From Todiramphus chloris collaris (lineage: Eukaryota; Chordata; Aves; Coraciiformes; Alcedinidae): a stretch of 64,000 nucleotides of DNA. How positions within the stretch are numbered: position 1 is the first letter of the stretch; every line of letters starts with the position of its first letter. Location of the stretch: the NCBI GenBank assembly GCA_025345505.1, contig JANVCC010000018.1, positions 56,834,570 to 56,898,569 on the forward strand. The letters are read 5' to 3'. Positions 1-13,100 of the stretch are shown piece by piece. A program made the position numbers and the translations under genes. The notes beneath the pieces are model-generated. The model searched no databases. It had not been told where the DNA came from and worked only from the letters and a program-made list of their open reading frames with translations.

Positions 1-449
1 TTTTACAGATGTCCAGATCACCAGATCCTTCGGTCTTGATCTGTAGGTACAGGATGTAGCCTATAAGGATAAAACTATGTCTTAGAGGAACTAGAATATG
101 GTGAAAAGATGAATACAATTCTTCACTGCAAACCTGAAAGGCTCAATTTCACATTTGAATACCTAGAACCCATAAATCCATTTCAGCTTTTAGCTTATAT
201 CAGGTTTGTAAGAGTTGATTTCAGCATGTCCAAATGAAAATGTCAGCCAGATATATAGATGTCTTTATAGGTACCTCGTTGGACTTCCTCTTACTTCATG
301 TGCGTGTTAGCAGTGCAAATGTGTACATCTGAGACAGTCATCTAAGCTCTTCTTCAGACAGTTGTGAGGAAGGGGCTCCTGTAAGGCACTGTTCATCTCT
401 TCCCGAAGTAGATTTCTAAAGTACACGTGTTAGCCACACCCCAAAAATG

Positions 450-472
450 CCCCCCCCCCCCCCTTTTTTTTT
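450..472. repeat. Poly-C/poly-T tract
   Basis: Fourteen C (450-463) are followed immediately by nine T (464-472). It is a homopolymer junction whose length is probably variable or imprecise. Confidence 0.9.
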
Positions 473-2196
473 CCTTTTGACATTGACAATAAAGTCAAGC
501 TAGAGAACTAGCTCTCACGTAGGCATCAGCATTGTAGATATTGCACATACCTTGAGTTCTAACCCACAGGGCTAATGGAACACAATGAAGTTTAAAACTA
601 GAAGCAAGAGGGACAACCGATAAGGAAAGAGTAGAAATGCTAACACATTAATACAGCCTGGTTAAGCTGTCACACAAGCCCTCCCTCATGTTTAACATCA
701 CAAACACCAAGAAAGAAAAAGATATTTTTCTGATGTGCTGAGGTTTCCCAGCTTTATCTACATCAGCTGACTGGCAATAAGGCTGAGCTTACCTGCAGAC
801 TGCTGAGATGATCTAGTCTCTGAATGTGGGAGGAAGGACACCAGAGGATACCAGCATCCCACCAGCACTGTATTGTAGCCATGGGACCCCGTAGGAGCCA
901 CTGCTGCCTCCTGTGCTTGCACCTACTCCTGAAAGCCACCTTTCACCATTCCTCCTGCAATTGTCTTGTGTTTCAGTACCTTATGAACATTTGTGATACA
1001 TAACCAGGGATCAAGAGGACTGTGCAAAGACATATACCTAGAAATAATGAAGTAGAAATAAGAACAAACAGAATAGGGAAAGAAAAGAGTTTCCTAAAGC
1101 TTCTTAACAATGAACTCTCAACAGACACAAAAGAGAAGCAGCTCATTACTTACTAATATTTTCTCCAGCGCCTTCAAGCCTGACTATCAAAGGCAGCAGG
1201 CAGATACACAGTGTACTCACAGATTCCCAGACCTGGTTGTGATCAAAAAGCATGAGGTCCTCTAACACTTCTGAAAATATATCTGCAGGTAATCTGCTAC
1301 TTTAGTTACTTCAATAACTTTAAATATCTGACACTTTGCTCCACCTTCTTAACTCTCTTCATAAGATCTGTGAAGTTCCATTAGATTATTACTTTCAACA
1401 GAGTTACCAAGATATGAATAAGGATGTCCTGAATTTCATGCTCACTCCCTCTTCAACTTATCCTCCCCTTTTAGGAAAGCTGCCTGATTGAATATATCAC
1501 TTTAAATTATGTAGAGTAAATCTGCATAGCTTTCAAACAATATTTTATGAGTAGGTGTCATCTTCCTCCCACTTGGAGAACACCATCTTGTTTTTCCTTT
1601 TGCTTTTGCATTCTGATTGTTAAGGTTAGGGTATAACTTAACAGAGACTTTTTTTCTAGACCATGTAAAAAAGCAGGTTTGTAAAGCCTACAAAGGATGG
1701 AGGACCTCCACTGTAAGGTATAACACTGAACTGGTACAGGACAGGTTAAAGTCATAGTGGCCAATCTGGGGTCCTGGAGGCTGCTGTGGGTTATTCAGTT
1801 GGCAGGAATTTTCATGTGTACATTACACAAGCAAAGCATCCTACAGGTGAAGTGAGAGGACAGAAGCTCTTTCCCATTCTTCCCAGAGAATGAGGGGGTA
1901 TTGGGGCTGGCAAGGTATGGAAGGGAGAAGGGGAGAATCTCATTGGTCAGGAACATCTAGTGCTGCAAAATGATGGTCCTGCTTCTCAACTCCTCAGCTA
2001 AATAAGAGGTCTGAGATGTTTAAGAAGAAAGGAAAGCAACATCTAACAATAAGAATGAGTGAAATGTTCTCAGACACCAATGAATTCCTTGAGGAAAAAA
2101 GCTAAAATTTAAAAAAAGTGAAAATAATTTGGGTCTACTCTGAACGATTAAGCAACTTTTTCCATCTCTGATTTCTATGACTTCATACTTTTGTGT

Positions 2197-2262
2197 TGAA
2201 ATCCAGACTCCACTGAAACTGATGATGAAACTCCCACTGAATTCCAGGAGCCAGACATTTAT
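2197..2262. repeat. Short ancient amniote repeat piece
   Basis: TTGAAATCCAGACTCCACTG, AAACTGATGATGAAACTCCC, ACTGAATTCCAGGAGCCAG matches 'gtgaaattctggccccattgaagtcaatggcaaaactcccattgacttcaatggagccag' with moderate divergence. Confidence 0.5.
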
Positions 2263-5200
2263 CTGCAGTGTCTAAGGAGAACTTTTACTAATTCTAAAAG
2301 TCCTAAGTGCTATTTGAGGAATTTCCAGCTGCCATAATAGCTATTGTTGTCTTCCTAGCACTGCAAGCACAGTTCCATTTGAAAAGAGATCAGTACAAAT
2401 ACAAGTATTTGTGTAAGTATTAGGCTCCCTTTCTGTTTCTCACTGTCTTTAACAGGAGATATTGCCACTGATCAATCTGAGAGCTACAAACTAGTTATCT
2501 TACAGAAGGGTGACTAAAGGTTAATGAAATCAATTATTGGGTCTCCAAGTCTATTTGGTCTGTATGCTGTGTGTCACTTTTTTTTTTATGCTGGCAGCTC
2601 CTGCTACTCACATCTGACAATTTGAAGTGAAGCTCCCAGGCTCCACTGGTCTATAGCTACAAAGAGAATATAGGATATCTGCAGAGAATTTGGAGAAGAC
2701 AGTTTGTTCCACATAGACTTGCCCATTGCAACTACTTTCAAATGTGGAAAGCAGGAGAATTCATTAAGTGCTTCTTCTGTCTCCATGCCAGACTCTCTCC
2801 TCAGCATCACTGTGGCACAGGTGTCCTTCTGGGTTTGGTTTCTATACCTGGCTGAAAAAAGGTCACACCACATCTCCCATGTTCCTGCAATTCTTTCATT
2901 TTTGGGAACTAATGAGAGGAATGCAACATAATATTTCCCTTTAGCTGCAGCAGTTCAAGTTTTCATTTCAGAAATGAAATATTCATGACAGTGTAAGTGC
3001 ATCTGTGTGGTTTAGTGCCTGTCCCTTGATAATGCAGTGAGAACCTTCTCAGGAGCAGCATGGTATTGAATAATGCTCTCCCTTTTTGACTTCTGTCATC
3101 TACAGCATGTTCTCTGGAAAAAAGTGAGAGGACTGTTACCTCTTCTAGTTGTCATGAGGGGGAATAGCTAACACTGCCTTGCACAGACCTAGTTTCTGTA
3201 GGCATTTTCTCACCTTTGGGTGAGGAAGACAAAGCACTGTCCAGCCTGTGGATCCCAAGATCAGTCAGAGCATCAGTCCCTTGGGCTTTCTGGGCTTTCT
3301 AATTTTCTTAGGATGCCTATCCTTCTCATAGAGTTTCCCCTTTCACAATGGCAGCTGGCACTGGAATATTTCCAGTCCATCTTCCGATGCCTGAAATGCT
3401 CAAACTTCCAGTTCTGGAAAGACCCAGCTGTTGCTTGAACATGTATCTGCATGACAGTATCTGTCTCAAAAGGGCAGGTAGGCCCATGTTTCCTCATCTG
3501 TGCCCGGGTTTCTGCTTCCTCCCATGGTACCTGGGACATATGGTCATATAGCCTTGGACATATGGTCAATCTCAGATCCCAAGCAGCAAATGCCTAAAAG
3601 AAATTTTAAAAGTTAGGTGTTGTGAGTCATCCTAGGCTGTAATTAAAGAGAAGAAAAATATATGAATAACAAGAGCGACAGGTGGCCACAGCACAGCTCA
3701 GCACTGCATGGTTGTCTTTGCTGGTGGCTTTAGACAGGAATTGTTATTTGACTGCACTCCTTTCCGTATCATCTGTATGACAATGTCACTGTCTTTTCTC
3801 AGTCTGGTAGTTTGAGTAATATCTCCATAGTTTCCTTCCTACAAAACACTAGTGGCTCTTGACATTGATCCTTTGCTAGTGAATTTTCCAGGTTTTTTCA
3901 TTTTTAATTCATTCTCTTCCTTGTCTACCTTGCCTGTTCCCGTGTACTTATAACTGCTTTTAGTAAATCCATGTTCCTTAAAAGAAGAATACAAGTCAGT
4001 ACACTCGCACAGCTCACAAAGGACAGACTGCAAAGTTGTGTTTAAGTTTGTTGAGGTTTCTTTCTTTACTGAGAAAATTGGAAAAGGATATATGAAAAGA
4101 GAAAACCTAACTTCAGAAGATCCTGGTGGTAATTGTTCTGTCCTGCAAATGTCAATATAATGTGACATTTTATTCATCTGATGTGTGAAATGGTGAGAAA
4201 AAAAATTGATGTTATCATAACTATGTGCACAGCACTATGAACAACAGATTATATGAACATCATTAATAATCTTTCTATCAAAGGATTGGGAGATTTTTTC
4301 CTTTAGTTTTCCATTTTATATAAATTACCATTATTGTCTGGTTTTTTCAGACATCAAGGCCTCCTAAAAAAACCTTTAGATAAGGATTGAATTTAACAAC
4401 CATAAAATAAAGCAGATACCTGTTGATGCTGAGGTAGAAGAAACACTGTTGTGCAGAAAAGAATCTTAATGGCAACCAGCCTTCCTTACATTTCCCGAGA
4501 TAAATAATTGTAAGACTACAGTTTTTGACACCTCTAAATTTATTCCTGGAGCCTTCTTCCTTCACTATTTAACTTGAGACATATGAATTGATCAAAATGA
4601 TACATTCACACCAAGTTTCCACATTATAAATTAATTAAACTAAAATGTGTTAGATTATCAACATATAAATTAGTAATATGTCATTGTCTCAAAGGAATTT
4701 ATATCAGTTTGTATGTGATGCAAGTCTGGCCAAACAAGCAAAAATTCCCTCCTCTGGGGAAATTCCTTGGCATCAGCTCTATCCATATTCTAAGAATAAG
4801 CCATTAGTTGCTTGTGTTAAAAGCAGTAAAGAAAAAATTCATGGACGCAAATAGGTCTTCCCCACAAATACTTACAAACTGAATGTTCTGAGAGAGGATC
4901 TTTGAGATGCTAACCGTAAAATAGCATGAGGCAGAAGTATTTTTGACCCGGAGAATCATCAATAAAACAATGAAAATGATCTCTTGCATGTAACAGAAAG
5001 CAGAAATGCCAGGGAAGCTTTTTGCCATATAACATCCTGGTTTCTAGCAAGAAGGAAGAGCTGAGGAACAATAGTTTATGTAAATAAATCAAGAAAATAC
5101 AGACTAATAAAATAAATTGCATTAACACAATATATAAATAAATCCCACATTGATATTTTGATACTGAAAAAAGTACTGACTCTTAAATGAAAAAGTAATC

Positions 5201-7135
5201 ATTTTTCCATTGCTATCAGTGTTACAGTACCCCAGCAGATTGCCTAGAAAATCATCCAAACAGGACATCAAATCCTGCCTGTGCTTACTGGAATCACATT
5301 TGCTGGAGACAACTAGGGTCACACTACTAAACAGAATTAAAGCTGCTATGGAGGGTTTAGTAGCCAAACAGCAAAGAATACGTTGGAAACGTACAGTGTA
5401 TTTGTCAGCTAGACTGTGGGTTTCTGAATACTTCCAAACTACAGACATGGAAAAAAGCTTCCAGGAAATAAGATCTCACTATTCTTCCCAAAAACATCCA
5501 GACAAAATATGGAACTATATTTATGAAAGGCTTAGATTTCCCTCTTCTATATATTAGTTTTTGGACTCCACACTCATGAGGAGCTCGGAAGACTGTATAG
5601 CTTACAAGCTAATATGACATCTTCATATGCAATTAATTATGATATGGATAAGTTTTTCAAGTGTCTGTACAGGAAAATGTGCTGTGATGGAATCAAGGTT
5701 GTCTGGGAGAGAACTTGGCTTCCTTTCCTGTGAGATTGTCCCTTCCTTGTCATCCCCTGCCTTGTTTCCTAGAAACTTGTCCTGTTCTGCAGCAAAGGAG
5801 CCATGAACCTCAATGGATAGAACTCTGTTCTTCCCAGTTGATTCTGTTTCAATCTCAGAATATGTGTAAGGAAGGGCCTACTTAACCTCTTGATTTGGTT
5901 TAGCAATAAGAGGAGGAAAGGAAAGAGGAAATATGAAACGATGAAATGAAATGATAAAAGAGAAAGAGAAAAATTGGAACTTTAGCTATAATTCCCTGTG
6001 TTTTCTGTAACAGGCATATTATGGAAGAAAGCAGACACATGTCTGCAAGAACTTCTTTTTTTCCTTTCCTTGTTAAGCAATTTTTATTTTATTTTTTCTA
6101 ATAGGGATAACTTCACAAGCATCTTTTACTGGCCTACCTGAAAGGAACATAAGCTTCGGTGCAGGATGAGAAGGTGTAATGAGGTAATGAGTATGGGGAA
6201 AGAAAGTAGAAAGTATGTGTACACTGGCTTTGCCATCAAATTTGTTGTTCATGTAACTGTCCTGAGAAAATACAGTTTTCTAACTAGACACTTCAGAGAC
6301 TCTTAAAAATTTCCTGAAGATGTTGTTTGTGCTGTTATTTCCACTTACATTTTGGGAATTTCCAGAAGTACAAGTAAATCCACACAAAACCTTCTGGAAA
6401 ACTTGAAATCACCTATTCTGAATTACTTCCATTCCTGCCTTAATGAATAAATCTGAGGAAAAAAACTAGTATTTCTGCTTTATAAAAAAAATAGTTCTGT
6501 TATTAGCTTTAATTTGTAATTGCTACAAATGTATTTTTCAATTGCCTATGAAATTTTGTATTTTTTTTTTAATGTTGAAATATTTATTTTGTCAGGATGG
6601 AAAATGTCATATCCAAAGTGCAAGAATTTTTGAAATCTTCACTAAAGCTTGAGTTTAGGCAACAAACCTCAGTGGAATCCGTAATTTGTGTAAATCTAAT
6701 AAATCAGTTGCACCATACATGACAAACAGATACTTCATGAGCTTCAGAGAGACTTCTTATAAGAGTGGGAGCTACTTCAGTGACTTAAGGAAAGATAAAT
6801 ACTGAGTTCTGTTCTCAACTATATTAACACAAACATGGAATGATTCCAGTTAAAATCAATCAAATTACTTTAGCTTCCCAAAGAAATTGCACTGTGATGC
6901 AATTGATATCATCACTCGATTTTCACTCATAAGGAACATAAGAATACTGTGCACAATCTGCAAGTGTCTTGTAAAAAAATCTATTCATACGAATCTATGC
7001 ACAAGAGGAAAAATTTTTGATGCTTGCATTTAATCATTTTGCTCTCTGAATTGTGAAGTTTTCCTGCATTGTATCATGGTCATGCTTTGCATACCAAGAG
7101 ATATTAGTAATGGCCATTAAAGTATCCTGTCTTTT

Positions 7136-7153
7136 AAAAAAAAAAAAAAAAAA
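7136..7153. repeat. Poly-A tract
   Basis: Eighteen A. No recognisable retroposon body precedes it, so I treat it as simple sequence. Confidence 0.85.
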
Positions 7154-10100
7154 TTACAAAACCATCATGATATTTGTCAGGATTACAATTTGCAAGGAGA
7201 GAATTATACAAATGAAAGAAGATGAAAGGATGATCACTTTCTTTATTTCTTCATATTAACTTCATTGGATATTAATCTTCCTACGGTGTTTCCAACAGAG
7301 GAAATTATGTGGGGGAGACTGTCAAAAGTGTTTTCTGTCTGCTTTTAATTGGCTTCTGTAGTTGCCCATGAATTTAGACATTCACTTTAATAGCAGACTT
7401 TGTCCAATGTTAAGCATGTTTGAAAATTGCTTCTGCAAGTTACTAGTGACTGGGAAAAATGTTTTCCTCAGGCTGAGCCCTTCTTTGGTTAAGTATTGTC
7501 TCAAAATAGATCCCACAGTGGGACAAATGTGTTTGTTGCTTAGATATCATCTGCCAGATTTTCATGTGGAATATTTCAAGCCGAGGAGGGAGAATGACCT
7601 GTACCGTTAAAGTTTTTCATGGGCGTTTAACACCCACAGTTTGAAACTCTAGCTCTGTTTATTTTCTCAAATAAATACCAAGTGCATGTTTCTGGGTCCT
7701 AGGTTTGGACCAGACCTCCCTGCCAGTGAGGCCTGGCAGGAATGACTGAATAAGCAACTGCTTTGGGTCATGCTAAAGTAACCCTGGGTTACTGGCTGGA
7801 GAGAGCAGCCAGAACTTGCAGTTGCTCCTGGGCTGGCTGACAACTAAAGCTTGTTGTTCCTAGCCCTTCCCCTGACCTTCAGCTTGGCTTTTGGCTACTG
7901 ACTTTGTTTTGGTCCCTGAATCCAGACCTTCATCCTAAACACTGACTTGGACCATGTATGTCTTATTGCTTAAACAGAGGTCGTGTGGTAGGTTTTTCAA
8001 GTGTGGAGAGTAAATCTTAAATGTCTCATGTCTATACTGAGTGTTTCAGAATATGGTACCCATGGTGAATTTAATTCAGGTGCTCCCTGATATCTGGGTT
8101 AGCTGAGTGTGGATGTGAACAGCTACAGCAGAAAACCATCCTCTCATTACTGCATCCAGATGTGCACACCTCTTGTATGAGGTGCTAGGACTCATAAGGA
8201 CGTATCCTGTGACTCACAGCACTGCATGAAGTGGCACTACTCTGAATTGTTTTCATTATGTGTTAGGAGAGACCTTGTTCCTCCCCAGATGCCTTCGCTG
8301 AAGTGCTCACAGCCCACCAACTCAGTAACATTTCCTTCCTATTTGCTATGCTCCATATTTCTGTCTAGGATTTTTATTCTAACAGATGGCAAGACACAGA
8401 CTCTACAGACCCGTTCTAGCTGTTGACATTAATCCAGCTTTCATTTTGTAGCCCCAGAGCAGATTTCATGACGTGAGGTATACAGTAGAGCAACCTGGCA
8501 TCTGAGGAAGGCAGCTTGGCTTTGTTAAGAAGATCACACAGATTACAAGTGGATACAGCAGGTTTTAATAACTACAGCATTTCCTCGTGCTGATTGTCAA
8601 TATTGGAACAGAGTGCCAGGACTGTATCGCCATGCTTTCTGTGGTAGCTTAAACACCACCCAGTTGCACGAGGGACACGCACAAGGATGCACAAATCAGA
8701 AAGACCCTCTCAAGGCAGAAATGGGCTGCTATTAAACATATCCCTATAAACTGGCTTTTAAATGGCCAAAAGTTTGTGGTTTACAAGAGTTTGATGCTGC
8801 CAATTGCAGGGATTGTAATGAAAGATGAGCTACTGATGTGTTATTGATACTGTTAAAAACTTCTAAAATACCTGAAATCCTCAAACAAATCATATACAAG
8901 GGCTTCCATCTCATTTGTTGAGCAGGTAGGGATTGAGCATTGTGAGGGAAGTTAAAATCTTATTAGCCTATAGTGATAGCATATTTTGATGCTGAGGTGG
9001 CACTGGAAGACCTGAACTTATCTAAGGAGTAGGACCTTGATAGTAGTTTATCTGCCTCTGTTTGTGGATCTCTTTTAAGCTTTGTTGACAGAGTACATTG
9101 AAGACTAAGAAAATGTGTGTGTTATAAGAAAACACTGAAGTTCGTCCTCCAATACACTGCCTTGAAATTTTTGCTACAAAGGAAATTTCCCTGTACCACT
9201 GTGCAGGCAGGGATTGAAATTGGGTCTAATAGGGACAGGATGCTAAGTGAGGTTGCAGGACCCCTGCTCATTGCAAGCTGCTCTGGGATCTCTGTTCCTT
9301 ACAAGTGCTTGGGGCTTGAAATGATCTCAGGTCAGTCAGTAGATTGAAGTTACACACTGGACTTCCAACACCAATTTCCTCTGAAAACTCAAGTGAGGTT
9401 AAAAAAACCCCGGAAACATAATGGATCAATATACTGGTGCTTATGCATCCTTCAATTTCATTTGCAGGAACTGCCAGATTTCTATCACTGCTGCCTGCGT
9501 TGTGCTCTATTTGATACCATAAACCACCTTTGATATATTTGAAAATGTGGTTACTCTACTTAGAGGCTGTGCTGAGTCACATCTGCTAGGGACCAAAAGT
9601 GAAATAAGTGTCCTTCCCTCAACTAAAGCTTTATGTAAAAATTCTCACTTTATCTCAGGGAATATTTTACACTCAAATAAGTGATTTGACAGTACTAAGC
9701 AAAAACTGGACCAGTTAAGCTCCACAGTAAGTGTAAAGACAACAGCCTCCAGGTTGCTGTGTGACTGGCTTTTCTCTGTTGTCCTCCCCAGACTGATCTT
9801 CATTATTATTCTCACAAAGGTCAAAGGATCCCGGTTTAGGGTTGTCTTGACTGAAAGCTGCTTACTTCCCTCTGGTCCCAAAGCTGCTAATGAGTGCTCC
9901 AGCTCTTCTTGTCCAGGTGAGTTTTAGTAGCTCTCATTTTTCAGAATGAAAACGGACTTTCTTCTTGGGGAAATGGTAAGCAATTGGTCCAGTTCATCAT
10001 AATACAGACAGGCCCTTAGTTTGCTATCAGAGTAAAACACTGCTTGGGCTTACAGACACCAAGTCTGTCAGGTGCAACATATGTGCCGGCACATACTGGG

Positions 10101-13100
10101 GCAACTCCAAGTGCAAGACAGTGCAGACAGATTATAGAAACAGTTCTGAGAAATTCTTGGATGAAGTTCAAATCATTGAAACGACTAATGTGTTTCAGAT
10201 TTGGCCAAGAAGTGTCATTAAGCCTCCATTTTCAACAAAAGGGCACCTACCGTTAAACAACGTGTTTTCTCTGACACATCACTTTTTACCAACCTCACTG
10301 TTGCAGCAATTTAATCACTGGTTACTTTTACTACCAAGGAAAATTGTTATGTGAGGTTTGTGTGCAGATAGAATTATTTGTTTCGTATGTCCAAAATATG
10401 TTTGCTGCAGGCTGGGTTTGCTGCTAAGTAGATAAACCACATCTGAAGCACTAATGCTCTCATAAACTGGCTTTTGCTTTCTGATCATTTCTTTTAAACA
10501 CAGCTTCTACTCAGCATCAAAAAACATTAGCACTTTTCAGAGAAACCAGATCCCTCAGCTTTGACACATGATTTAGCACCCTGATCATTACACAACACAT
10601 GGTTTCAAAGTGTCTGTTGCAATTTTAAACATGTGTGATGCTACTTGAACTACACTGTCTTTTTCACAAATTGCCCTGGGGAGTTTATTGTGCATATTTT
10701 CAATCAGGTTTCCTGGCACTTTAAGTATAGTTTTCTCAAATAGCAGGGAACATTGAAGCACTATATGAAACTAATGCTGCATGGACTAAGCAGGTGCAAT
10801 TTTTGTGGTCTGTATTCAGAGGTGTTGTGAATTCACAAGTGTTTTGAGTTATTGCAAATTAGTTTTGATCTGTCTTATTCCATTTTGGCATTTGGATGTA
10901 GTCTAAAAACAAGTATAACACAAATACCACGACTGCTGGAAAGCTACAAGAAGTTGCTTCCTGCCACTTTAATTTCCTCCTTTGGTATCCTGAGTCATTT
11001 GTGGGTAGCAAATTCCTAGCAGAGACAGATTGAGCTCTTCTGAGGTAGCACTTGCTTATATCAGTATGGAGCTTTTCATGGTCAAAGGAGTGGGTGAGAG
11101 AGTTTAGTTTGCAGTGGGATGCCCTCTTTGATGCAGCTCACCACAGGCCCACATAAGTGCTAGTAACAGCACTTAGGGAGGGCTGTGGGAGTGAAAGACT
11201 GAGCCCACAGGACAAGATGAGACCACCACTTTCAGCAGCAGATTAGATTCATTCCAAATTCACATAACCCTGGAGGTACAGCATGAGTAATACCCATTGC
11301 TCACAGCCACTGAAAAACCCAATCATCACAAGCTATGCTTATTGCTGAATCAGCTCCTTTCTTACAGCTTCAGAAACACAAAGTTGTGCTGTCTGCCAGC
11401 AATACAAAAGAGCAAAACATGGATCAGAAACCCCAGCCTGTGAGAGGATGAAGGAACTGAAGCTCTCTGCTCTCCCCTGAGCATCACTGACTGCAGCTCA
11501 TCAGGAGCAGCAGGATATTAGGGCTAATGGCAGAAAAGCCACTTTGTTGTTTGGATGAGTGCTGGTGAGGATTTCTCCCTGACAGCAGGTTCCTGTGCTG
11601 GCTATCTTGACTGCTCATCCCTCCCAATGATCGGTTTTGCAGATCCACATCACTGTGCAAAAACTCATGTGCCGCAGGCATCTGAGGCAACAGCCTCACA
11701 TCCCTGCTTCAGTCAGGGTCGCACTGCCTGATGGCACACACCTACCCCGCAGCTCTGTCCCAGCTAGGGCTATCTGAATACCAGCTGCATACCCCACAGC
11801 TGTGAACTGAACTTTTCCAGCAGAAGCAAGTGTTCTATGAAGCCCCTTGATTGTATCAGCCTTGCTGCCTTCGCTCAAAGGAAATAACGGAGCTTCTGCA
11901 AAAAAAAAGCCTTTTCCTGGGAGTGCGTTCAGTTCTCAGTAACTTTAGTAACGAAGCCTGTGCTAAAATAAGAGACTGAATTTAGTCTTACCTGTGCTAA
12001 TTTGGTCAGGTACTATTTCCGGGGTTATTCCAAAGTAAATGGGGTACCTGCCAAAATATCAACCTCTTTCACCTTCTGATTGGTCCCTGGTGTGCCCTTG
12101 TTTCAAGAGGAGTAAGTTAATAAGAGTCCACCGAATTACCTTAACTAGACGAAAGGGGCATATGGTGCCCTGGGGGCCAGATCCAGTCATTGAAGTCTTC
12201 CTGCAGACACAAACGCTAATTGGCCGTGAAACCAAAAGACATACATATTTTAAAACATAGCTTAGTGAGGTGAGCAAATCACCACTGGCTGCTTCAAACC
12301 CACTGTTCCAAATCTACAGACTGGTGAAGAAAAACCTCTCCCCATGAAGAACAAAACCAAATCTCACCTCATGGGTGAAAGGATGCAGCAGTGTCATTGT
12401 CAGTGGTATTTTACTAGACTGAGTTCTGTGTTGTGAAGGCTCAGCTGGAAGACGTACACTTGCTTTTCTAGAGACTAAAAAGATCTGGTTTCAAATCACA
12501 CAAGAATCAAAAGTTGCAGAAGGCTACACAATTAATTAAATCCAAAAGTCTCAAATATAGAAAAAAGAGTTGTTAGTTTGAATATGCAAGTATAATATGA
12601 AGGTCTAATTTCAATGAATTTTACCTTTTCTTAGGCAAGACATGTAGACCACAGTTCTTCCACTGCGAAACTTGGACATAAATTGTATTCTGAGTCATGA
12701 CAGTAAAGGCTACTGAGCAAAATAAGCTCTGGCACTTTTGAAACATGGTTGCTTGACCCTTGGAAACACTCCTTGTCACTCTAAAGCTTGTTAACCCACA
12801 CACACTGTTTTATTCTTGTCTATTGCTACTTGTCAGTTAGAACACATATCACTATCACCAGTACACATACAGGTTGACCTAGCTTTTTGTTTCTCACATG
12901 GGACAGCTGTCTCACTGTAGGCAGGCATAGTGATATGAGATGATATGGGGTTCATAAGATAGCAATCAAATCAAGGAAATCATCATCTGGTTAAAGCAGA
13001 AAGCAAAACATATGTGAAATAAATTTTAAGCCAGCAGCAAGAAAATCCAGTGCTGTCATCACCCCAGCACTCTATCACCTCTATAGAAACAGTGCATGTG

